DNA from: WYZ-LMO6 sp964509845
GTDB lineage: Archaea > Hadarchaeota > Hadarchaeia > Hadarchaeales > WYZ-LMO6
DNA: 64,000 nucleotides
Reading direction: 5' to 3'
NCBI GenBank assembly: GCA_964509845.1
Contig: CAZDZG010000001.1
Span: 1 to 64,000, forward strand
The notes below the pieces were generated by a model, which was given only the letters and a program-made list of their open reading frames with translations, had not been told where the DNA came from and did no database searches. Below are positions 15,554 to 22,985 of this stretch, piece by piece. The translations under genes and the position numbers were made by a program. Position 1 is the first letter of the stretch, and each line of letters opens with the position of its first letter.

Positions 15554-16096
15554 CTATTCCTTCCTGTCAAAGAAAGGGCTCTTCCCCGTGCCGGAGAGGG
15601 GGATGGCGATCACCACATCCGCCTCCATCATCCCGGCCCTCCTGGCCGCCACCCCGGCCGAGAACATCATCCGGTTGTCGGCGTTCAGAAGGGAGGCGGT
15701 CTTGGCCGCCGAGCCCAGCGCTATTCCCAGGTTCAGGGCGTCCATCACGCATACCGGACCGGCATATCCCTTTCCCTCCTTCTTTCCCTCCCTTCTCAGC
15801 TCCGCGCAGTTCCTCCCGCAGGCCCCGCACTCCAGGTCCAGGGGCTCCCCCACCAACCCCACCAGCAGGACTACTCCCGCCTCTCTGATGCTTCTGGCAT
15901 CCCTGCGGAAGAACGCATACTCCCCGGCCATCTCCTCCATCTTCTCCGCCAGCCTTTCCTTTTCCTCCCCGCTGAGCACCCTGATCCTCAGGTGATCCCT
16001 TCCCCTGGCCTTAGGCGCGGTCCTGGCGGAGAGGGCCATCAGCCTGGCCACCTCAAGAAGGGCCTCCCCTTCCACCATCTTCCTTCTCGGGGACAA
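15554..16096 (-). CDS. DUF2148 ferredoxin-domain protein
   Basis: A 180-residue protein of the DUF2148 family (annotated as containing a ferredoxin domain). The central DLECGACGRNCAEL has four closely spaced cysteine positions (CGACGRNC) and a further Cys in GPVCVMDALNLGIALGSA; together they could hold an Fe-S cluster. SLLNADNRMMFSAGVAARRAG is a strongly conserved-looking block. The family occurs in anaerobic archaea and bacteria, and its biochemical role is unknown. Its place beside CooC and NikR suggests anaerobic Ni/Fe-S metabolism. Confidence 0.85.
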   Translation of the reverse strand: MSPRRKMVEGEALLEVARLMALSARTAPKARGRDHLRIRVLSGEEKERLAEKMEEMAGEYAFFRRDARSIREAGVVLLVGLVGEPLDLECGACGRNCAELRREGKKEGKGYAGPVCVMDALNLGIALGSAAKTASLLNADNRMMFSAGVAARRAGMMEADVVIAIPLSGTGKSPFFDRKE

Positions 16097-16100
16097 GGAG

Positions 16101-16109
16101 GGTATAAAC
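16101..16109 (+). promoter_or_regulatory. TATA box of the presenilin-type gene
   Basis: GGTATAAAC lies 36-44 nt upstream of the ATG at 16145, in the 48-bp spacer after the divergent DUF2148 gene. Confidence 0.5.
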
Positions 16110-16144
16110 GATGCCTTTTTTCTTCTTGCGGCCGAGGGGAGGAG

Positions 16145-16981
16145 ATGAGGGCGGCGGCGATCCTTTTGCTCCTCTTCCTGACCGTTCAGATGTTGGGCCT
16201 TCTGGCCGGGAACAGGTACCTCAGCCTAGTGAGCTCCGGGGAGGCGAAGCCTCTTTTCTCAGATCCGCAGAGCCCCTGGAACTCCCTCTATCTCTTCGCC
16301 GCTCTCCTTCCCCTCACCCTTCTCGTGATCCTCCTCCTCAGGTTCAGGAGGAACTGGTTCAGGGCCTTCGAACTCCTGGTGACCTTCTTCTGTTGCTGGC
16401 TCACGCTCGACCTGCTGGCTGGAATGCAGGTGGGCTGGCTCTCCTCCGGCTTCCTGCTCAGCCTGCTGCTGGCGGGATGGAGGGTGGCCAGGCCCACGCC
16501 CCTGAACCAGGATTTGGTGCTCATCCTCTCGGCCAGCGGGGTAGGGGCGGTGCTGGGGGCCTCCCTCGGGGTGGTCCCCAGCCTCCTCCTCCTGGCCCTC
16601 TTTTCGGTTTACGACTGCGTGTCGGTCTTCGTTACCAGACACATGGTCTTCATGGCCAAGAGGCTCCTTCCCTCCTCCAGCTCCCTTTTCCTGTCCGTTC
16701 CCTCCGAGCTCAGGGCCTTCGTGCGGGGGGGAAGGTGGAAGGGGAGGGGGAAGGGGGTCCTGCATCTGGGCGGAGGGGACCTGCTCCTCCCCCTGGTCTT
16801 CTCGGTCTCGGTTCTGGAGGCCGAGGGACTCCGTTCGGCCCTCCTCGTTTCCCTTTCCTCCTCCCTCTTCCTGTTCCTCCTCTTCCTCCTTCTCCTCCGC
16901 AGGCCGGGAACGATCCTGCCCGGTCTCCCCCTTCTTTCCCTGGGTTCCTTGCTGGGCTTCTTCCTGTCCCGTCTCCTCTGA
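16145..16981 (+). CDS. Presenilin/SPP-family intramembrane aspartyl protease homologue
   Basis: A 278-residue polytopic membrane protein with about nine hydrophobic segments. The two catalytic aspartates appear in FSVYDCVSVF (YD motif, about residue 160) and LGGGDLLLPL (GXGD motif, about residue 213), and the final hydrophobic region has PGLPLL where the family has PALP. This matches archaeal presenilin homologues (PSH), which cut transmembrane helices inside the bilayer. Substrates in archaea are unknown. The frame is open further upstream, but ATG 16145 sits behind GAGGGGAGG and starts the first membrane helix. Followed after 38 nt by the formyltransferase gene. Confidence 0.88.
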   Translation: MRAAAILLLLFLTVQMLGLLAGNRYLSLVSSGEAKPLFSDPQSPWNSLYLFAALLPLTLLVILLLRFRRNWFRAFELLVTFFCCWLTLDLLAGMQVGWLSSGFLLSLLLAGWRVARPTPLNQDLVLILSASGVGAVLGASLGVVPSLLLLALFSVYDCVSVFVTRHMVFMAKRLLPSSSSLFLSVPSELRAFVRGGRWKGRGKGVLHLGGGDLLLPLVFSVSVLEAEGLRSALLVSLSSSLFLFLLFLLLLRRPGTILPGLPLLSLGSLLGFFLSRLL

Positions 16982-17019
16982 GGAAAACGGATAAGGCCCC
17001 CCTTTCCCAGTTCTCAGGT

Positions 17020-17742
17020 ATGAGGCTCATCTACGAGCCCCGGGAGGGGAGGAAGATGAAGGTGCTGGTCCTTTTCTCCGGCGGGGCCAGCGCCCTACCC
17101 TTCATGGTGGGTGGGGAAAGGCATGAGGTGATAGGGGGAATCTCCTCCAGCAAGAGGGCGAGGGGGATCGACAGGTTCAGGTCGCTGGGAATTCCCGTGG
17201 AGGTGGTGGATATCCACGAGTTCTACGCGGGACGACCCATCACCGACATGCAGGTGAGGAGGGAGTATGAGAAGAAGCTCCTCTCGGTGATGGAGGAGAG
17301 GGGATGGGAGCCGGACGTGGTGGCCTGCTCCGGTTACATGTACATCCTTACCCCCCTCTTCCTCAGCAGGTTCCCGTACAGGGTCCTGAACGTCCATCCC
17401 GCCGACCTCTCCCTTGAGGAGGGTGGGAGGAGGAAGTACACGGGGCTGGGAGCCGTGAGGGCACAGCTGGAGGCGGGGGAGAAGTTCACCCGCTCCACGG
17501 TACACCTGATGACCGAAGAGCCAGATCAGGGCCCCATCCTGGTGATTTCCCCTCCCCTCCCCGTGGATGACAGGACACCGGAGGAGCAGCAGGAGCTGAT
17601 GAAGGTAAAGTGTGACGGTCCGGCGTACAGGGAGGCCCTTCGCCTTCTTTCGGAGGGGAGGTTCGCCCTGGACGAGAGGGGAAGGGTTTATGTGAGGATC
17701 GATGGAGAATGGAGGGAAGGCTACGTGAGGATGGAGGGATGA
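17020..17742 (+). CDS. PurN-like formyltransferase
   Basis: A 240-residue member of the formyltransferase fold. After a 12-residue lead (MRLIYEPREGRK), MKVLVLFSGGASAL starts the fold. GYMYILTPLFL matches the folate-binding FMRIL loop, NVHPADLSL holds the catalytic Asn and His, and EEPDQGPIL the catalytic Asp. In PurN the first loop is usually GNGSN; here it is GGASA, so phosphate or substrate contact may differ. ATG 17056, behind GGGAGGGGAGG, is an alternative start. The next gene, one base on, is a PurD-type ligase, so the pair could make and formylate a glycinamide-like product in purine synthesis or a related path. Confidence 0.82.
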   Translation: MRLIYEPREGRKMKVLVLFSGGASALPFMVGGERHEVIGGISSSKRARGIDRFRSLGIPVEVVDIHEFYAGRPITDMQVRREYEKKLLSVMEERGWEPDVVACSGYMYILTPLFLSRFPYRVLNVHPADLSLEEGGRRKYTGLGAVRAQLEAGEKFTRSTVHLMTEEPDQGPILVISPPLPVDDRTPEEQQELMKVKCDGPAYREALRLLSEGRFALDERGRVYVRIDGEWREGYVRMEG

Positions 17743-17743
17743 G

Positions 17744-19138
17744 GTGGTCGTAGGAGTGCTTGGGGTGAGCTATGGAAGCAGGTTCGCCTGTTTGGCCGAT
17801 ACCCTGTGCCGCAGCTGGCACGCGGTGAGGCTTTTCATAGCGGACAGGCAGAGGAACCCCTTCAACCTGAGGAAGGCCCAGGAGACGAGGGGAGAGCATG
17901 TGGTGATTCCCGATCTGGACGTCGGGGAGATAGTGAGGTTTGCGAGGAGGCATGCCGGGGAGATCTCCTTCGGAATCCTGGGGCCCGAGGGGCCTGGGAT
18001 GCAGGGGATAAGGGATCTCCTCGAGAGGGAGACGGGCATAACGATGATCTGTCCCAGTCTGGAGTACTTCTTGGAGAAGAGCAAGGTCAGGCAGAGGAGG
18101 CTTTTGGAGGAGGTGGCGCCCGAGGCCAATCCCAGGTTCAGGGTCTTCGATCCATCCGAGATTCCCAAGGAAAGGGTAAGGGAGGAGGTTTATCGGTGGC
18201 TGGATGAGGTGGGGGAAAGGGTGGCCGTCAAGCCCGACGCCCCGGCCACGGGCAAGGGGGTGGGAGTCTGGGGAGATCATTTTCGAACGCGGGAGGAGAT
18301 GTTTCACGAGTACTTCCTACCCGCTTTCTCCAGGGGACCGGTCATCGTGGAGGAGAAGCTGGAGGGGGAGGAGTTTTCCCTGCAGTTCCTTTCAGATGGG
18401 GAACACCTGATTCCCACCCCCTGCGTTAGGGATTACAAGAGGGCCTTCGACTGGGACCAGGGGCCCAACACGGGGGGTATGGGATCCTACAAGGACGTGG
18501 GGGAGCTCCTGCCTTTCATGGAGAAGAGGGACTGGGAGGAGGCGGTGAGAATCGCGGAGCGCCTCCACCGGAGGCTGAAGGGGGAGGGGAGGAATCCGGG
18601 ACTCATGGGAGTGATGTACGTGGGATACATCCTCACCGCAGAGGGGGTGAAGGTGCTGGAGATCAACAGCAGGTGGGGGGATCCCGAGGTGATGAACCTG
18701 ATGCCCCTGCTGGAGGACGACTTCGTGGAGGTCTGCTTCAAGTGCCTGGACGGTGAGCTGCGGGGGCTGAGGTTCAGGGAAAGGGCCAGCGTGGTGATAT
18801 ACGCCGTCCCGCTGGACTATGGAGGCTACAGGAAATACTCCGGTCCCCGGAGGGTCAGGCTGGAGGAGGCGGAGGAGCTGAGGAAGAAGTATGGGGAGGA
18901 CCTGAGGCTCTATCCGGGCTCGCTGGAGGTGAGGGAAAACGGGGAGCTCTGGGCCCTGGGCTCCAGGACGGTGGCGGCGGTGGGGCTGGCGGAGGATCTG
19001 GATGGGGCCAGGGAGATAGCGCTTGAGGCGGTGAGGAGGATCGACGGGCCCCTCAGGCACCGGGAGGACATAGCCCTGAGGGAGCACGTGGAGAGGAGCG
19101 TGAGCCACATGAGGGCCCTTAGGTCCTCAGCCCCCTGA
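17744..19138 (+). CDS. PurD-like ATP-grasp ligase (phosphoribosylamine-glycine ligase family)
   Basis: A 464-residue ATP-grasp enzyme. Family landmarks are GPEGPGMQGI (N domain), VAVKPDAPATGKGVGVWG (ATP loop), IVEEKLEGEEFSLQF, DQGPNTGGMGSY and EINSRWGDPEVMNL (metal-binding end of the grasp), then the C domain. Canonical PurD begins with a GXGGREH motif; here the N-terminus is VVVGVLGVSYGSRFACLADT, with no such motif, and the total is longer than the usual 420-435. It may be true archaeal PurD of a divergent branch or a ligase for another amine. GTG start at 17744. Operon with the PurN-like gene; it overlaps the convergent enoyl-CoA hydratase by 20 bp. Confidence 0.8.
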   Translation: MVVGVLGVSYGSRFACLADTLCRSWHAVRLFIADRQRNPFNLRKAQETRGEHVVIPDLDVGEIVRFARRHAGEISFGILGPEGPGMQGIRDLLERETGITMICPSLEYFLEKSKVRQRRLLEEVAPEANPRFRVFDPSEIPKERVREEVYRWLDEVGERVAVKPDAPATGKGVGVWGDHFRTREEMFHEYFLPAFSRGPVIVEEKLEGEEFSLQFLSDGEHLIPTPCVRDYKRAFDWDQGPNTGGMGSYKDVGELLPFMEKRDWEEAVRIAERLHRRLKGEGRNPGLMGVMYVGYILTAEGVKVLEINSRWGDPEVMNLMPLLEDDFVEVCFKCLDGELRGLRFRERASVVIYAVPLDYGGYRKYSGPRRVRLEEAEELRKKYGEDLRLYPGSLEVRENGELWALGSRTVAAVGLAEDLDGAREIALEAVRRIDGPLRHREDIALREHVERSVSHMRALRSSAP

Positions 19139-19838
19139 GGCACCTAAGCTGGGCCTCCTTCGCCAGCTCGAAGTTGCGCTCCGAGTCCTCCACCCAGCTC
19201 CTTTCTATCAGCCTTTTGGACTCCCGGAGGGGCAGAGGGGATCTGGAGAGAATCATGTTCACGTAGAGCCTCACCCCCTCCTCCAGATCGGGAAAGATCC
19301 CGTTCACCAGCCCCAGCCTTTCCCCCTCTTCCGCCGTTATCCTCCTTCCGGTGAAGATGAGGTCCCTGGCCACTCCGTCCCCCACCATCCTGGGCAGCAG
19401 GTGGAGGGCACCCATGTCGGGTAGGATGCCGAACTCGGGCTCCCTTAGAAAGAAGAGGGTCCCGGGGGTGGCCAGCCTGAGGTCGGCGGCCAAGGCCAGC
19501 TGCATCCCTCCCCCTATGGCGTATCTCCGGCAGGCCGCTATCACCGGGCAATCCATATTTCTGATTTTCTTTATCACGCGCTGGGCCAGCTCTATGACGG
19601 GCAGGAGCCTCTCCTCCTCCCAGGTGGCCAGCTCCGCCAGCACGGAGGTGTCCATGCCGGAGCAGAAGGTGTCACCCTTTCCTCCCAGCACCAGCACCCT
19701 TGGCCCCCCTTTCCTCACCTCGTCCAGGGCCCTGTCCAGCTCTTCCAGCATCTGAAGGTCCAAGGCGTTTTTCTTCTCCGGTCGGTTGAGCTCGATGCTG
19801 GAGACCTCACCCAGCCGAAGCTCCACCTTCTGGAACAC
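19119..19838 (-). CDS. Enoyl-CoA hydratase/isomerase family protein
   Basis: A 239-residue crotonase-fold protein. LNRPEKKNALDLQML, GKGDTFCSGMDTSVL (first oxyanion-hole strand) and AACRRYAIGGGMQLALAADLR (second oxyanion-hole Gly) are the hallmark stretches, and FGILPDMGALHLLPR sits where catalytic acidic residues occur. The usual hydratase Glu pair is not plainly present, so isomerase or another acyl-CoA reaction is possible. It ends 20 bp inside the PurD-like gene and starts 19 bp after the stop of the DJ-1 gene on the same strand. Confidence 0.87.
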   Translation of the reverse strand: MFQKVELRLGEVSSIELNRPEKKNALDLQMLEELDRALDEVRKGGPRVLVLGGKGDTFCSGMDTSVLAELATWEEERLLPVIELAQRVIKKIRNMDCPVIAACRRYAIGGGMQLALAADLRLATPGTLFFLREPEFGILPDMGALHLLPRMVGDGVARDLIFTGRRITAEEGERLGLVNGIFPDLEEGVRLYVNMILSRSPLPLRESKRLIERSWVEDSERNFELAKEAQLRCLRGLRT

Positions 19839-19857
19839 CCCTTCCCTCCACGACGGT

Positions 19858-20424
19858 CTACCTGAGCCTGGCCCCCAGGTGGGCCAGCGTGGCCTTCCTC
19901 ACCTCCTCCGCCTTCTTCCTTCCCCCCAGCAGCCTGAGGAGTTCGAGGGCGAAGGCGAAGGCGGTGGCGGGGCCTTTGCTGGTCACCACCTTACCATCCA
20001 CCACCACCAGTCCTTTGCCGGGCTTTGCTCCCCCCTTCTTCAGCTCGCCCTCCATCCCCGGGTAAATGGTGGCCCTTTTGCCTTTCAGCACTCCCGCCTC
20101 CGCCAGCACGGCGGGGGCTCCGCAGATGGCACCCACCACCTTCCCGCTCTCCGCGGCCTTCCTCACCATTTCCAGCACCTTTGGATTCTTTCTCAGGTTC
20201 TCGTAACCCGGATACCCTCCGGGACATATCAGGGCCTCAAAGTCCTCCACCCTTACCTCCTCCAGCTTCCGATCGGGGAGGACCTTCACCCCGTGGGAGC
20301 CCTCCACCGGATCCTCCAGTCCCGCCGTGACCACTTCCACCCCTCCCCTGCGCAGCACGTCCACGATGGTGAGGGCCTCTATCTCCTCGAAGCCCGGGGC
20401 CAGCAGAACCAGAGCTTTCGCCAT
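19858..20424 (-). CDS. DJ-1/PfpI family protein
   Basis: A 188-residue single-domain protein of the DJ-1 superfamily. FEEIEALTIVDVLRR contains the conserved Glu near residue 15, and AICGAPAVLAEAG the reactive Cys at the nucleophile elbow (about residue 106), with TSKGPATAFAFALELL near the end as in human DJ-1 and YajL. The fold and Glu-Cys pair fit the DJ-1/YajL/ThiJ branch more than the PfpI protease branch, which needs a downstream His. Roles include redox protection and glyoxalase or deglycase activity. Upstream gene of a two-gene unit with the crotonase. Confidence 0.9.
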   Translation of the reverse strand: MAKALVLLAPGFEEIEALTIVDVLRRGGVEVVTAGLEDPVEGSHGVKVLPDRKLEEVRVEDFEALICPGGYPGYENLRKNPKVLEMVRKAAESGKVVGAICGAPAVLAEAGVLKGKRATIYPGMEGELKKGGAKPGKGLVVVDGKVVTSKGPATAFAFALELLRLLGGRKKAEEVRKATLAHLGARLR

Positions 20425-20476
20425 CCACCTCTCTTTCTACTGTCCGCTTTTAAAGCCTGAAGGGAAGGAAGAAGGG

Positions 20477-21202
20477 ATGGAGCCGGTGGGGATGATCCTG
20501 TGCGGGGGATATGGGAAGAGGCTCTTTCCCCTGACCAGGGAACTCCCCAAGGTGCTGCTGGAACTCAGGAAGGGCTATACCCTGCTGGACCACCAGCTCT
20601 CCCTTTACCGGAGGGCGGGGATAAAGAGGGTCTATCTGCTGGCGGGCTACCGGGCGGAGGAGATAAGGAAGAGATATGGGGGGGAGCACGAGGGGATGGA
20701 GCTGAGGTACGTGGTGGAGGAGGAGCCCCTGGGCACCCTGAACGCCCTCAAGCTGGGGATGAGGGAGGCCAAGACGGGGGCGGTGGCGAGCAATGGGGAT
20801 GTGGTGATGGAGGTAGACCTGAGGAAAATGTGGGAGGACTTCCGCAGGTCGGAGGCACTGGCCTCCCTGCTGGCGGTGAAGATGAGGAGCCCGTATGGCA
20901 TCCTCAGGCTGAGGGGGAAGAGGGTGATCTCCTTCGTGGAGAAGCCCCTGCTCCCCCACTACATCAACGGGGGGGTCTACTGCCTTAGCCCCCGCCTGCT
21001 TCCCCTGATGGAGAGGTTCGGTACCGGGGATGTGGAGCGGACCCTTTTTCCGGAGCTTGCCAGAAGGGGGAAGCTGAGGTGCTACAGGGCTGAGCCACCC
21101 CTCTGGATCTCCGTGGATACCCTCAAGGACCTGGAGGAGGCCAGGAAGAAACTGGAGGAGCTGGGGAAAGGCCGATCTCCGGATTCCGGTGCCGCATCCT
21201 GA
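20477..21202 (+). CDS. Sugar-phosphate nucleotidyltransferase
   Basis: A 241-residue enzyme of the NTP_transferase family that joins a sugar-1-phosphate to a nucleotide. The signature is ILCGGYGKRLFPLTRELPKVLL (GXGXRLXPLT..PK), with VASNGDVVMEVDL holding the metal Asp and FVEKPLLPHYINGGVYCL the sugar-binding EKP..NGG. No left-handed beta-helix follows, so it lacks the acyltransferase extension of GlmU-like relatives. The base and sugar are not readable. ATG 20477 with GGAAGGAAGAAGGG upstream. Could supply donor for the glycosyltransferases at 10.5-13 kb. Confidence 0.88.
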   Translation: MEPVGMILCGGYGKRLFPLTRELPKVLLELRKGYTLLDHQLSLYRRAGIKRVYLLAGYRAEEIRKRYGGEHEGMELRYVVEEEPLGTLNALKLGMREAKTGAVASNGDVVMEVDLRKMWEDFRRSEALASLLAVKMRSPYGILRLRGKRVISFVEKPLLPHYINGGVYCLSPRLLPLMERFGTGDVERTLFPELARRGKLRCYRAEPPLWISVDTLKDLEEARKKLEELGKGRSPDSGAAS

Positions 21203-21271
21203 GCATCTCGCCCACGAGGTCCAGCGGTGACTCGTCTTGTGCCATCAGCTTTCCAGGTCCCTACCCCTGGG

Positions 21272-21976
21272 CTACGGTCCCGGGGGCCTGAGGTTTTCGG
21301 GAAGAAACTGCAGGAATCCGCGGACCTCCCCCTTTTCTCCCTTCCCCAGCAACAGGAGGAGGATGGTCGCCTCCCTCCTCCAGATCATCCCGTCTATCCC
21401 CTCCCTTTCCAGATAAAAGTGCCCCTGCTGGGGGAGGCGCTCCTGGAGCAGGTCACCCAGCTTGTTCATCGTTTCTCCGAGTCTGGCCTCCGCCAGCTCG
21501 GAGGAAGGGAAGAAGAGGGCGTAAAGGGCGAGCCTCCTTCCCTCTTTCTCCCATATCCTGAAAAGGCCCGTGGCTTGCCTTTCGCCCCCTCCCAAGACGG
21601 TCTCTTCATCCGCCCTTCCCTCCCCCACCAGCTTCCAGCCGGGGGGTGAGGGGACGAGGTCGGACGGGAGCTCGGGTCCTGGCCCTTCTACCCTTTCCTT
21701 CTCCTCCACCCCCTCTTCCAGGGCTTCCCGGAGCCTGGGGATAATCCCCTCTTTTTCCTCCGCCTTTGCTTTTTCGCGAACCTCTTCGGCAACCTCCCCC
21801 ACAAATTCCTCTTCCGGAACCTCCAGCACGGGAAGGGATAGAAGAAGGAGAAGAACGAAGGAAACCCCCGCGGCTATCACGAAGGAAAGTTCAGGAGAAG
21901 GGGAAAAGAGGAAGAGAAGAACGGCAGCCGCAGTGGTGCCGAGGGAAGCCAACGCCAGGGCCCTTGCCAGCCTCAT
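21272..21976 (-). CDS. Uncharacterised protein with two N-terminal membrane helices
   Basis: A 234-residue protein of no recognised family. Two hydrophobic segments open it: LALASLGTTAAAVLLFLF and FVIAAGVSFVLLLLLSL (about residues 6-27 and 34-54), separated by a short loop. A charged linker rich in Glu and Lys follows, then a soluble domain of about 115 residues (SPPGWKLVGEG to the end) with GRRLALYALFFPSSELAEARL and HFYLEREGIDGMIWRREATI. The topology suggests the soluble domain faces the cytoplasm. The frame is open to 22048, but ATG 21976 starts just before the first helix. Confidence 0.6.
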   Translation of the reverse strand: MRLARALALASLGTTAAAVLLFLFSPSPELSFVIAAGVSFVLLLLLSLPVLEVPEEEFVGEVAEEVREKAKAEEKEGIIPRLREALEEGVEEKERVEGPGPELPSDLVPSPPGWKLVGEGRADEETVLGGGERQATGLFRIWEKEGRRLALYALFFPSSELAEARLGETMNKLGDLLQERLPQQGHFYLEREGIDGMIWRREATILLLLLGKGEKGEVRGFLQFLPENLRPPGP

Positions 21977-22033
21977 GTTCTTCTCTCTTGGTGGATAGCC
22001 CTTATAGACCTGTGGGAGATCGAGCCCAGAACT

Positions 22034-22043
22034 TCTTTTAAAC
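22034..22043 (+). promoter_or_regulatory. TATA box of ilvE
   Basis: TCTTTTAAAC is 22-31 nt upstream of the ilvE ATG at 22065, and AAGGA lies 5 nt before the start. Confidence 0.45.
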
Positions 22044-22064
22044 CCCAATTTTTAGAAGGAATAG

Positions 22065-22985
22065 ATGGCCATCAACCCCACCAGGTTCATCTGGATGGAC
22101 GGAAAATTGGTGCCTTGGGAGGAGGCCAAGGTTCACCTTCTCACCCACACCCTCCACTACGGTTATGGGGTCTTCGAGGGGATCAGGTGCTACCGGACCA
22201 AAAACGGGCCCGCCATCTTCAGGCTCAGGGATCATATGCTCAGGTTGCAGCGCTCGGCGGAGATAGTGGGCATGGAGCTGCCCTATTCCGTGGAGGAACT
22301 CATGGAGGCCGCAAAGCTGACGGTGAGGGAGAACGGGCTGGAGGAGTGCTACATAAGACCCATCGCCTACTGCGGCTACGGAGTGATGGGCCTGAACCCC
22401 ACCGGGGCCCCCGTCAGGGTGGCCGTGGCCGCCTGGGAGTGGGGAACCTATCTGGGGGAAAGGGGGCTGAGGGAGGGGGTGAGGGTAAAGATCTCCTCCT
22501 ATCGCAGAATCCATCCCTCCATCCTTCCCCCGCAGGCTAAGCTCGTGGCGAACTATGCCAACTCCATCCTGGCCAAGCTTGAAGCGGTGAGGAGCGGTTA
22601 CGATGAGGCCCTCATGCTCAACCTCTCGGGAAATGTCTCGGAGGGACCCGGGGAGAACCTGTTTATCGTGGAAGGGGGGGTTCTGATAACCCCTCCCGTT
22701 TCGGAGTGCGCCCTTCCAGGCATAACCAGGGATTCCGTCATGGAGATAGCCCGGAGGGAGGGCATGTCAGTCAGGGAGGAGCCCGTTCCCCTGGACAGGC
22801 TCTACCGGGCTGAGGAGGCCTTCTTCACCGGAACGGCCGCGGAGATAACTCCTATCAGGGAGGTGGACGGTCGCCCGATAGGGGAGGGGAAGAGGGGAAG
22901 GATCACGGCCAGGCTGCAGGAGCTTTACTTCAGGGTGGTGAGGGGGGAGGAAAAGGGATACGAGCACTGGTTGGATCCCGTCTAG
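22065..22985 (+). CDS. ilvE: Branched-chain amino acid aminotransferase
   Basis: A 306-residue fold-type IV PLP aminotransferase that makes Val, Leu and Ile from their 2-oxo acids with glutamate as donor. WMDGKLVPWEEAKVHLLTHT and YGYGVFEGIR open the small domain, ANSILAKLEA contains the PLP lysine, GNVSEGPGENLFI holds the cofactor Glu region, and ALPGITRDSVMEIA is the typical phosphate-binding stretch. Length and layout are standard. The rest of the ilv/leu set lies at 33-41 kb on the other strand, so ilvE is regulated separately here. It overlaps the convergent DHH gene by 4 bp. Confidence 0.96.
   Translation: MAINPTRFIWMDGKLVPWEEAKVHLLTHTLHYGYGVFEGIRCYRTKNGPAIFRLRDHMLRLQRSAEIVGMELPYSVEELMEAAKLTVRENGLEECYIRPIAYCGYGVMGLNPTGAPVRVAVAAWEWGTYLGERGLREGVRVKISSYRRIHPSILPPQAKLVANYANSILAKLEAVRSGYDEALMLNLSGNVSEGPGENLFIVEGGVLITPPVSECALPGITRDSVMEIARREGMSVREEPVPLDRLYRAEEAFFTGTAAEITPIREVDGRPIGEGKRGRITARLQELYFRVVRGEEKGYEHWLDPV

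Noticed and set aside
16111..17742. A single 543-codon plus-strand frame suggesting one large protein
   Set aside because: Its first 300 codons are Pro/Arg/Gly rich antisense-like translation of the presenilin gene in another frame; only the part from 17020 matches the formyltransferase family.
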